Positions 1 through 9,699 of a DNA stretch of 64,000 nt are shown here, in pieces. The stretch is taken from NCBI GenBank assembly GCA_014871385.1, contig CM026426.1, positions 108,012,070 through 108,076,069 on the forward strand, read 5' to 3'. How positions within the stretch are numbered: the stretch's first letter is position 1; every line of letters begins with the position of its first letter. The position numbers and the translations under genes were made by a program. The notes beneath the pieces are model-generated. The model was not told the DNA's origin. It did not search any database and was given only the letters and a program-made list of their open reading frames with translations. This stretch comes from Ceratodon purpureus (Eukaryota > Streptophyta > Bryopsida > Pseudoditrichales > Ditrichaceae).

Positions 1-4
1 TATT

Positions 5-322
5 TCACAAATACTCTTCCAACTGCCACTTCAATGCCTTAATTCCCGACTCTCCCTTGTCAGCGTATGTACGGGTAATCGCCTCCCGTTTACGACATCC
101 GTACCACTCCAATGCTAGCTCTCTAACGAAATCCTGATACCGAGGAGGTGGATAGTCCGGGTCCCTCTCACTCGCCGACTTCCGGTTCTTCTTTCCCGAT
201 GAGCTCGATGACGGATTTGAGCCTGTATGAGATGGTGCTGTGGAGGTTGCCACCACCTCATCTACAGGAACATCAAGATCTACGTAGGCCGGGCGTTTCC
301 CCGATCCACGAGAGACCGACAT
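5..322 (-). CDS. small hypothetical protein with serine-rich linker
   Basis: A 105-residue open frame starts at the ATG at 322 and stops at 5-7. An in-frame upstream Met at 376 would add a hydrophobic 18-residue leader, but the shorter start reads better. Residues 1-30 are basic and then acidic (a DLDVPVDEVV stretch). Residues 35-60 are Ser/Thr-rich low complexity. The C-terminal 45 residues look folded (PPPRYQDFVRELALEWYG followed by a basic helix). No family is recognised. A TATA-like box and GC array A lie 180-510 bp upstream in the gene's direction, the layout also seen at 19683-20093. It may be an accessory ORF of the neighbouring transposon, or the last exon of a gene; no function can be given. 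Confidence 0.45.
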   Translation of the reverse strand: MSVSRGSGKRPAYVDLDVPVDEVVATSTAPSHTGSNPSSSSSGKKNRKSASERDPDYPPPRYQDFVRELALEWYGCRKREAITRTYADKGESGIKALKWQLEEYL

Positions 323-496
323 AGTTGGAATAATGAACTGGACACACAATAAAAAAAAACAAAAGATCCCCCCCACCCAATCTGGTTGCTCCCACTTCCT
401 GCAGTACCAAGCAGAGCACGTGGAGACACGAGCTAGGACAAGGAGCCACCTGGAAGAGGAGACTTTGAAAAGTAGAAAATAAGGGTTAAGGGGAGC

Positions 497-504
497 CTTT
501 TATG
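497..504 (-). promoter_or_regulatory. TATA-like box next to GC array A
   Basis: On the minus strand the sequence reads CATAAAAG, directly downstream of the first array A units and about 180 bp before the ATG at 322. Three other arrays (B, F, G) have a TATA box in the same place. Confidence 0.45.
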
Positions 505-514
505 CTCCCCTCGG

Positions 515-832
515 ATGATCGCGCCCGTAAGCGCGTACACGTGCGCGTTCAGGGCCTCCACACGCGTTTGTCCGCATGCGCCCGTCCACACGCGCCCGTC
601 CACCGCGTTCGCACGCACCCGGGGAGAATGCCCGCGCCCATGCCCACGTGTGCGCACCCGTGCCCGTGTGCACCCCCGTGAGCCCACATCGGCTGCGCCC
701 GACGACGCCGCAGGCGCCCGTGCCCGCGTGCTCGCGCCCGTAACCCTGTACGCGCCGGTTATCTGTACGTGCAAGCACACTTCACGCGCCCGTGATCGTG
801 CACGCGCCGGTCCCCGTGCACGCGCCCGGATA
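515..832. repeat. GC-rich array A (CGCGCCCGT motif)
   Basis: About 320 bp made of degenerate CGCGCCCGT units, the reverse complement of ACGGGCGCG found in arrays B-G. Composition changes sharply at both edges to ordinary AT-rich DNA. Translations give only Arg/Ala-rich frames in all phases, so it is not coding. It is inverted relative to array B, and the two bracket the hAT gene; it also lies directly upstream of the 5-322 ORF. Confidence 0.85.
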
Positions 833-1117
833 TGCAGATTACATATAGGTTCGACTACGGTATACTCATATATTGAACAGAATACAAAAAAAAATCACTA
901 CTCAAAAATTAATACTCAGCACAACCATTCAATTCCTTCGAGTGTGAGATAATGAACTAGGTTGTCCCTAAGTAATAGTATATGTCTACGTAATAAGAAG
1001 GTACTAGCAAAAAAAATAAAAAATAAAGAATAACATAGTATTTTTTTTGGGTTTTTAGCCGGTAGATTTTATGGTTACATTTATCGCTACTTCATGCGCT
1101 AAAAAAGTGACCACAGT
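833..1117. other. hAT 3' flank
   Basis: AT-rich spacer with A- and T-runs between array A and the end of the hAT frame. No coding signal or clear terminal inverted repeat was found. Confidence 0.5.
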
Positions 1118-4100
1118 CTACTCTCTCCTTGTCTTGCGGGGCTTTTTCTTGCGTGAAGGTTGTCTTTTCCGAGCCAAAGTGGGCCCCAATTTGTGCCGAA
1201 TTATCACATCCCCATCATTTGGCGCCTCATTGCAATCCGGGTCTTCCTCGTCTGAGCGATCATCGTCACCTTCATGCTCAGGATTCCCGACCACTGGAGC
1301 TCGTACCTCTCCTTCCACCTCTGATGTAATATTGCGCACTTGGATGGAAATTTCACCCGTATCGCCATCTCTGGCACTTACTAGGCGCTTCATAGGCCTC
1401 TCCTTTCCGGAATTACAGATGGCTGTGATGCCGTCCTCACTGATTACCCGTGTGCGAACAACCCCAGTTCCAAAAGATGGCCCACCTTCAGTGTACCCTG
1501 TATAGAATGGGAGGGGATCAGGTCCGGTTCTTTTGCTTGACTTTCGTGTTCCTCCACAGGGTTCTTGTGATGGTGGTTTCCTAACAACCCTGTCTGTCGA
1601 CTTCTTCGCACCACGCTGGGCCACATTCTGTACGGCGTTGTCTATAGCTGGCGCCACAGCGTCTTGGTTGGCGGAGGAGGCACCACGCCGACTACCACCA
1701 CCTCGATTGAGTGGAGGCCTCGCCGCTGCAGATGATCTAAGGAGTTGAGCTATTTTTGCGCCCATTGAACCCGTGGGCCTTCGAGCCAGGCCTCCATCCA
1801 CGATTGTATCTGGTTCGTTACCCCCCATATCAGTGGGTTGCGATGGAGGCATAGTCCATGCGGGGATTGCGTGAACGGTCCTTCTCTCCTGAGCAGGAGG
1901 AATCTCTTGAAGAAAGCTTGAGTCTCCTTGTGCCGGAACGGTTCCCCAGTTGCCCTCCCCACTAACGAGGCCGGTCCAATGAGGTCCATCTGCAGCCCGT
2001 CCATGACTTCCATCACCCCCTTCGTCATTGTCCTCGTCATCATCGCCAGCATGGATATCGTTGCCAGGATGGTCCTCGCTGGATGAATCATCGGCAACCC
2101 CATCATTGTTATCGGGATTGATATGGACTAGAATAGCATCTCCTTCGTCACGTGCGTCTCTTCCTTCTGCATTAGCCGCTTCATCAAATACCGGGAGTGT
2201 GGGTAATTCGTCTCCGTAGATGTTTATGTCCGGGTTTCTTTGGTTATATTCTGGTTCATTGTTGAAGTCGTACGCATCACCGTTATCATCGTGGTTGTTG
2301 CGGACACAAGGATTGTTGCGGTTAGCGTCATCTCCCCCGTTGCCATTACCGTCCTTGTGCCCATTCGTGTTAACGTCGTCGTTATCATGTCCCCAGACAT
2401 CATCATCCCCACCGTCTGCGTGGTCAACTGGTATGTAATGATTGTCGTCATCTCCGTCCTCTTTGCTTGGATCTCTCTCCGGATCTGACTCCTCTGACCA
2501 TGCATTGTTCTCGTACCATTTGAGGGGGTTGGGCTTTGGGCGTTCACGGAGGAGTCTGCTGTTCGTATAAATGTACACCAAGGCCTCAGACTTCTCCAAC
2601 CCCAGGCGGTTGCGTACCTTGTTGTGGACAAACGAATACATGCTCCAATTCCGTTCACACGATGAGGCGGAGCGGACCTGAGATTAAATGCGCTTCGCAA
2701 TGATTGCCAAGGCCCCCCCTTCAATCCTCTGCCACCATTGATGGGGTTCCAGATTGGCTGCTTTGATATCAATGGTCACTTCGGGGCTGTAAGGGCCACG
2801 TTCCTCGTCGAACTCAATCTTCTCCTCCACGAGATCGGCAAATGGAATTCCCATTTGCCCACCCACCTGATGAAACATCCGATTGAGAGCCGCCTTCGCT
2901 TCTCCTATGGCTTGTAAGCCCTTATGTTTTTTGCACCAAGGGTTCAAGAGCGCCGTGGCATATTGAAGATCAGTGTGCATCATGTCCCATCTGCGGTCAA
3001 ATCGCCTCTCCATCCTTGTTGCCATGTCCGGTGGGAAAAAGCAAGGGTCTCCTCGGAGACTGTACACGTGATCCTTTAGGTTGCTCATTGTAACCCATGC
3101 CTTGTCCATTGCCGGCTGGTTTCCATCAAAGGTTCTGAGAGCTACTAGGGCTGGTTTCACTAGGTGCTTGAAGTTGTCACACTGATGCTTGAACCCATCA
3201 TCACGAATTGTTTGACGCACTAGGCTTGCGCGTGCATGATTACGCACCCCCTCGATTTGGTTGAATAAACCGTCGACATAGTCAAACCACTCCGCTGCCA
3301 TGACCACTTGCTCCAAAGAAAATTTAACCTCCATAAGGCGCGCTATCATCAGGTAGTTACAAGCGAATCTGGTTTCAGCGGGAACCACCAAGGACAACTT
3401 CGGTTCAAATTTGCGGAAAAGGGCCATATTGACATGATGTCTCCGAATGTAATGACACACGTGTTTAGCTTTGGCGACCAAATCCTTCACAAAGCGTTCC
3501 TTGCCCTAGTCCTCCATAAGAAGATCTAGAATATGGGCACAACATCCCTGCTTGTACATGTGAGGATACTCCTCTAGGATATAATCCATGGCGCCAAGCA
3601 TGTTGTTTGCATTGTCCGTACAAATCTAGACAACATTCTGAGGGCCAATTTCTCGAATATACTTCTTCATCTCCCCCGCAATGTATCCCATTGACTTCTT
3701 CTCGCCAGTCGTATCAACAGACCCAAGAAATACATCGCCTGCCGGACATACTAGCATGACATTCATCAACGGTCGGCGATTCACATTATCCCAACCATCG
3801 GAGCAAATGGTAGCCCCGTATAACTCGGTTGTCGTTTTCGTACATTCATCAATCTTTGCCTTGATTTGCTTCTTTATTTCCTTGATGTGCGTTGTTCACA
3901 TCGCGTTATAGGAAGGGGGATTGCAGTCAAATCCGGCAGCCGACGTTGTGCTCACTGCCTTTATAAATGTTGGGTGCTTGGCCACGTTGAATGCGACGTT
4001 GGCTTCGTAAAAGAAGGATGACCACAACATGTCCAGCTCCTTTCGCTTGGAGATCTGGAGTGCTTCACTCATATCCTGTTGCCGCAAGCTCCTAGTGGTA

Positions 4101-4564
4101 TTCGAACCGGCCCTACTAGGTGCAGCACTGGAGACATTTCGGTCCTCTTCGGTATCATTGTACGAGGGTTCGGATCCATCGTACACAGTGCCGTGTGTGG
4201 AAGCACTGGAACACGGACGTTGAACTGACGCGGGGTATGTTGGCCTCATACCATCCATCTCCTCCTGTGTCAAAGGGCCAGGAATCTTTCCACCGCAAAA
4301 CTGAAACTTCCTCTTCACTACGGTAGGTGCCTTTTGGCAAACCCTCGAGAGATTGGGCTCGTCCCAACCATAATGCTGAAGGCACCTAGACTTCACGTAC
4401 AAAAGCTTGGTCCTGCAATACACGCATTGGGCTTCCTTATTTGACAGTGACCCTTCCTTGAGCTTGACTTTAAACCATGGTGCCCACTCTCTCGTACCAA
4501 GTCTTGGAATGGCTCTAGCCGGAGCAACCACTTCAACCGGTTCAACCGCTTCAACCGGATCCAT
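1118..4564 (-). pseudogene. hAT-family transposase, four in-frame stops, acidic C-terminal extension
   Basis: One continuous minus-strand frame of 1149 codons broken by four stops: TGA 3896-3898, TAG 3626-3628, TAG 3506-3508, TAA 2684-2686. Residues about 30-90 form a BED-type zinc finger (CVYC, then a QHYG segment). The RNase H-like hAT/DUF659 core follows: ICSDGWDN (Asp255), ICTDNANN (Asp317), a CCAH motif, and the dimerisation block with SSCERNWS (Glu637) and HNKVRNRL. The candidate catalytic acids are all kept, so decay is by stops only. After residue ~690 comes an unusual ~450-residue tail, Asp/Asn/Gly-rich then basic, ending in a KKKPRKTRR nuclear-signal-like stretch. Three of the stops are explained by C-to-T change (CGA, CAG, TGG precursors). 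A TATA box and array B lie upstream. Confidence 0.9.
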
Positions 4565-4808
4565 AGTGAATGATTAGGGAAGTTACTGGACTAATAGGAC
4601 CAGTAGTACCAAAAGATTATTATCTGATATAACTTAGTGTGTCTGAAAAGTGCTTGACACATTGATTTATGGAGAGAAGAATTTTTACATTCCCTCCACC
4701 CAAACCAAGTGTCTCTCCAAGCTAACCGTTTCAAGCAAGGAGCCCTCAAGGAGACCCAGGACATGAAACACGCAAGGAGGTAAGGTGGATGTCAAATCAA
4801 GGGGCCAG

Positions 4809-4816
4809 TTTATATA
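4809..4816 (-). promoter_or_regulatory. TATA box of the hAT gene
   Basis: Minus-strand TATATAAA lies 245 bp before the hAT ATG, immediately downstream (gene sense) of array B. Position and sequence suit a core promoter. Confidence 0.5.
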
Positions 4817-4824
4817 CTGCCGCC

Positions 4825-5113
4825 CTTGACCGGGCGAGTACTGTCCAGACGGGCGCAATCCAACGTGCGCGATACAACGGGCGCTCGCGCACCAGGAGAT
4901 CGGGCGCGCTCCGAAGCGAACACGCGGGCGCAGGTGGGTGCGCGCGATTGCAAACCGCGTGGCGGATCGCGCGCACGAGGGAAAATGGGCAGGGGCGGGC
5001 GCATGCGGGCGCGAGCGCTGGAGCGCGAAGCGAGCGGGTGCGGGCGGAGAACGGCGGGCGAATGCAAGCGCGGGCGCGCACGGGCGGTCGGGTGCGGGCG
5101 CGATCGAACGGGC
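4825..5113. repeat. GC-rich array B (GGGCGCG motif)
   Basis: Degenerate GGGCGCG/GCGCGAT units on the plus strand, upstream of the minus-strand hAT gene. Same motif family as arrays C-G and inverse of array A. Not coding: every frame is Arg/Ala/Gly-rich. Confidence 0.85.
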
Positions 5114-5454
5114 GAGATCAATTTGGCGAGCTCAATTCACTGAGAAGAAATAACAATGAGAGGGAAGAATGAATAAAATTTAAAAAAATTAAAGTGTGTG
5201 AACTACAAACACGTGAACATCTACATGAAATAGGAGGAATACTATTTAAGTGAAAAGATTGAGAAACATGAGAGTGCGAGAGGACTACCCACCCCATTCA
5301 CACATGTCTAAGAACTGGAGCAGGTTGTCATCTCGCTCCTTATGTTTCTGCCCTCCCAGTGGAAGGTAAGTCGTTTTAAGCTAACCTCGGGCAGAGTTAA
5401 CTTAAAATATGGGATAAATTTTACTAGTTACCGCGTTAATCTAGTTGAAACCAC
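5114..5454. other. spacer between arrays B and C
   Basis: AT-rich, with no convincing ORF, RNA gene or transposon end. Confidence 0.4.
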
Positions 5455-5735
5455 GAGCGCGCGCGCACGTGGCGTAGTTCGGGACGGGCGCGAGCAGTCG
5501 CGCGTGAGCAATTGGGCGCGGACGGTTGGGCGCGAGCAGGGCGCGCGCAATTGAGCGGGCTCCCCACCGCGCGTGGAATGCGGGCGCGCGCGCATACTTG
5601 CAGGCGCGGGCGCGCGCGCATACTTGCAGGCGCGGGCGCGCATGGGCGTGCGCGCGCGGGCGTGGGCAGGTTCAATGGGTCGATCGCGGACGCGATTGCG
5701 CGGACGGACGGGCGCGATCGAACGGGCGCGCGCAT
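5455..5735. repeat. GC-rich array C
   Basis: Plus-strand ACGGGCGCGAGCAG-like units, including two adjacent copies of GCGCGCGCATACTTGCAGGC near 5584-5630. No gene starts within 800 bp to its left, so it may be an orphan copy of the module. Confidence 0.8.
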
Positions 5736-5907
5736 TGAAGATTAAAAGGCGAAAGTTCAAAAAAAATAAAAATAAAAAAAGTCAAGGGAGAGAATGGACT
5801 ACACTAAAATATAATACATTAGTATGGGAGATTGGAGGAACTAAAAGTAAAAAAAAATAAAAAAATTAATGAATAGGCATTCGAATTATAAAATAATGTT
5901 AACTACG

Positions 5908-6265
5908 GAAAAAAAAAAAACAAATTAAAGAGTGTAGGAGTTTTAAATAAAAACAAGGCGGGAGGATGGGGGAGTGGTGGAATTAGAAAAATGAACGGAC
6001 GAAAAGAGATAGAAAATTAAATGAAAGCATAGAGTTCTAAGAAGGGAAAAAAAAACAAATTAAAGAGTGTAGGAGTATTAAATAAAAAGAAGGGGGTAGG
6101 ATGGGAGAGTGGTGGAATTAGAAAAATGAACTGGACGAAATGAGAGAAGGAAATAAATGAAAGCATAGTGTTCAAAGAAGGGGAAAAAGAAAAAAAAAAC
6201 AAACTAAAGAGCGTCGGAGTATTAAATAAAAATAAGGCGGGAGGATGGAAGAGTGGTGGAATTAT
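5908..6265. repeat. three tandem AT-rich units of 135-144 bp
   Basis: The landmark CAAATTAAAGAGTGTAGGAG recurs at 5921 and 6056 and, with changes, at 6200. Each is followed by a shared GGGAGGATGG...AGTGGTGGAATTA block. The spacings are 135 and 144 bp. Noncoding. Confidence 0.85.
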
Positions 6266-6292
6266 AAAATTATTTGAGTGATCTTGTTGGAG

Positions 6293-6772
6293 TGCTTTGG
6301 CGCGTGCAAAACGGGCGCGAGCACTAATGGGCACGAGCGCGTGCAGGCGCGTGCAAATGGACAGACGGAGTTCGGGGGGAGAAAGTAGTTGCATGATACG
6401 GTTGCAGTGCTCGCGCGCGTGCAATGATGGGCGCGAGCAGTCGGGCGCGGGCAAAATCAAGTGCGAGCGGAACGCGGGAGACATTGTGGGGGGAGAATGA
6501 GTTTCCAAAATTCCGAATCCGTGCGCGCGCAGTTGGTTTGACGGGCGCGATCAGGACGCGCGCACGGGTACGGGCGCGTGCAAATCAAAAAAAAGAGTTC
6601 GGGGGAGAAATTAGTTCCATGATACGGTTGCAGTGCTCGCGCGCGTGCAATGACGGGCGCCAGCAGTCGGGCGCGTGCAAAATCGAGCGCGAACGGAACG
6701 CGGGAGACACTGTCGGGTGTTCCACAATTCGGTATCCGTGTGCGCGCTGTTGGTTCGACAGGCGGGTAGATG
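6293..6772. repeat. GC-rich array D with a 226-bp tandem duplication
   Basis: Plus-strand GGGCGCG(A/T)GC units. From 6371 a block holding GATACGGTTGCAGTGCTCGC repeats 226 bp later (6395 and 6621), so the array grew by block duplication as well as by short units. Non-repeat segments inside the block (ATGATACGG, CGGAACGCGGGAGACA) are equally conserved between copies. Confidence 0.85.
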
Positions 6773-7666
6773 CACGGTTCGGTGCCTCGCTTTTTCTGTC
6801 ACAGGGTAGTTTTCAGGAGGTCCTTTGTATTGCAAAGTAATAGTGGGATAGTATACTTACTTGTACGATCGTGAAAATTTGTAAATAGGTTCTCAACTTG
6901 ATTGTGTGCAAGGACATATATATTTTTTCAAGGGGACGTTCTTAAATGTACCTAATATGGACTTTCAAAGTTATTGCATGGACTTTGGTCACCAGGGAAT
7001 GTAAGTATACTTGGGCGATTTTCATGAAGAAAACTAGATTGTTGTTGAAATAGTGACTCACCATATATTGAGTTGTAGATTATAGTATTTAGAAATGTCA
7101 TCCCTTTCAAGATTATCATTCATAAAAGTATAGTTATGGACTTTTAAAAAGACTAAAATGAGTCATTTTTTCAAAAGTCCATATAAGGGTCAAAATTAAG
7201 GCTTTTCAGAAATTTGTTTTAAGAGAACTGTATGTTATGGAAATGTACATATGGGCTCGATTTTAGATTTTCCACTCAAGACAATTTAGAGGGTTTGGAT
7301 TTTCACGGATTGCGGCAGGAGCTTTGTCCACGTGCTGACGTCAGCTTCGGGTTCTAGGGTTAGGGTGAAGGAGAGAGGGGTTTCGCGATGTTGCGACTTT
7401 GATGCAGGCGATTGTTGCAGCCGCCCTTGCTTGTCGCAGGAATTCTCTTGTGCTCTACTCCTTTGGCTATGGCGTCAGAATGCTTCAAGGATTATTGTGT
7501 TGCTGAAGTCCCTTGGATTGTAGGTTTGATGCTATTGATTGAGGTATGATTGTTGAGGGTTTGCACATGATATTTTGTGTCATAGTCGCTGCGAGGTCTA
7601 GGGCGTTGTTTTCTCTTCTGTCATAGTCGCTGCAAGGTTAGGGTATTCTCTTCTCTCGCTAGTAGT
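6773..7666 (+). other. 5' region of element 1
   Basis: AT-rich leader before the element 1 transposase ATG. An 11-bp inverted pair (AGTATACTTAC near 6850, GTAAGTATACT near 7000) may mark a small insertion. GGTTAGGGT/telo-box-like motifs at about 7355 and 7637 resemble plant promoter elements. No TATA box or element terminus could be assigned. Confidence 0.35.
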
Positions 7667-8886
7667 ATGGGGAGTGCAAGGGAAGCGGAAAGAAGGGCTG
7701 GCGTGAAGCGCCCTGGCCCCGTCGAAAGGCAACGAACCGAGCGTGATAGGGAGAGAGAGAGAGAGCGGCAGCGACTGTGTAGACGTCGTAAGAGAGAGGC
7801 GCTTGCGTCGCAACGTCAGTATGTTGAAGAGAGATTTGCCGAGAGATCAAATGTTGCACAAGAAGACGGACGATTGAACCGAAGGCATGTGCGGCGTGAT
7901 GCGAAGGCCATTCTTGATGTTGTGTCGTCCACATTGGACGCATCTGGAGATTCTAAACACCAAGAAGCTGTTTTGAAAGCGGTCTGGTCGAACCCTATTA
8001 CGGCGGTTGTCTTGCCGGAGTCTCGGAGAGTGTGTGCAGAGGTTGTAGCACAGAAGAAAATTATCTCTGGCTTGGTGCAGTCTCTGTCGGAGGTAAAGAA
8101 TGCGAGAAGGAAGGCCGATTTGGTGACGAAGCATGCGATCCTCACAGCAGCCGTGAGCACGGCGGCCCCCACCTCGGTGAGACAGACGGCCCGTTTGCTT
8201 GGGGTTGAGCCAAGAAACGTGAAAGCTGCTATTCAGAGACGGAGTTCGATGGAGAGCAACAAGGAAGTTGTATGGACACTTTCTGTGAGAAAACAAAGGA
8301 AAGATGCCACTAGTGACTCTGTGAAGGCGGCGGTGATATCTTGGTGGGTTGCGCAAACAAGGGCCAGTCCGAACCGTAAAGAGGTTTTCAAGCAATGGGT
8401 TTCCCCTGGAGTGCGAGAGACACACCATTGCCAATATCTGTTGGAAACGCAGGTATGATTTCTGAACTTCAGAGTCGTTCTTTCTGTATTTTCTCATTTG
8501 AATTTCTAAGGTGTACGGTCTTTGTAAACAAGAAGTTCTTTGTCACAGTCTCTTGTGTCCAAATAATGTAGTCAAGCTGATCTCGTAAAGACTAGCAAAT
8601 TTTGAAACTTCAGCCTCGGTAGTTTAAAGACGTAGGGATTGATTGATATGAACTCTGAAAATTAAACGTTCCAACCAACCAAGAACCACTGGTGTGCATA
8701 TTCACCGTGAAGAAAACTACAGGAACTTTGTGAACTTTAGCTAGATTTTCAGAAACTACACCTAAGTGCATTGAGAATGATCATGTATCAAGTGAACTCT
8801 TGGGTCAAGTAGGTTTAGAGTGATAGGGATTATGAGGCCTTCTAAGGGAGTGTACCAAGGTGTTAGGGTATAGAATGGTTCTGTAT

Positions 8887-9196
8887 GTGCTACCCTTTGT
8901 TGTCTAGTGGTATGTAGGGCCTTTGGGGACCTTCCTGCAAACTGGTAAGAACTTTTGTGCGACCCACAGGTGCTTCTATATAGTTTATTAAGTTTCTTGG
9001 TATGTATAGGAATGTGTGAGGGACTTCTAATGAGTTTTAGTGTGCTACCGTCCATTATCTAGTGGTATGTATGGCTTTTAGGGATCTTCTGCCAAAGTGG
9101 TAAGAACTTTTGTGCAGCCCACATGTGCTTCTATGTAGTCGCCTTTGTTTCTTGGTATGTATAGTAATGTGTGAGGGAGTTCTATTGAGTCTGCTC
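8887..9196 (+). repeat. two tandem copies of ~155 bp inside the element 1 intron
   Basis: GTGCTACC...CTAGTGGTATGTA and GGTAAGAACTTTTGTGC occur at 8887 and 9042 and onwards with the same order and moderate divergence. Intronic and noncoding. Confidence 0.75.
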
Positions 9197-9443
9197 GGGG
9201 TTGTGTGAACCTGAAATGGAGTCATTTGGGACTGTTAGGGTGTGCAGGACGGTGAGAGAACTTGTATTGATTAAACAGGTGTTCATGTGACGAACTTGTG
9301 ATGTTCAAGGTGACTAACTCGTTGCATTTTTCTTGCTACAGATGGAATTCTACTTACGGTTCCAGGCTGCAAATCCAAGGATAATCATTGGTAAGCGCAT
9401 GTTCGATTCATTCCAGCCTTTTTTTGTCAAAAAATTGAAAGAA

Positions 9444-9699
9444 ACACCATATTCCTTAAATTGAGACTTTTCATAGTCTCAATTTAATGCTTGACTTTAG
9501 ATTCTTCATTGATTTCTTGATTGATTCTATATTTATCAAAAACTTTTTTTACTATATATGGAAAGATTATCCTCCAGTCAAGAATAATCTTTAATTAAAA
9601 AGTAAAAAAAAAGTTCAAATTGTCTCAAAAAAATTGCTGAAATTGTAGTAAAAAAGTCTCAAAGTTCTGAAATTGTCTCAAAATAACGAATATGGTCAT
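9444..9699. mobile_element. 256-bp MITE inside transposase exon
   Basis: The ends read ACCATATTCCTTAAATTG and, inverted, ACCATATTCGTTATTTTG (15 of 18 match). It is flanked by AAGAA at 9439-9443 and 9700-9704. Removing the insert and one AAGAA (261 bp, 87 codons) restores the frame so that KLKE runs into RNVCCCIYHVE, exactly where the homologue has RRMREFNSCCCRYHVQ. It contains an 11-bp perfect hairpin, AAATTGAGACT/AGTCTCAATTT. Confidence 0.85.

Noticed and set aside
433-952. Long open frames on both strands over array A (and similar ones over B, C, D, F, G)
   Set aside because: All three phases are open and Arg/Ala-rich because GC-rich repeats lack stop codons; no domain or start context.
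1071-2488. Plus-strand ORFs opposite the hAT tail
   Set aside because: Shadow frames of the low-complexity acidic region.
6850-7010. Inverted pair AGTATACTTAC/GTAAGTATACT as element 1 terminus
   Set aside because: Only 140 bp apart and not repeated on the other side of element 1; no target duplication.
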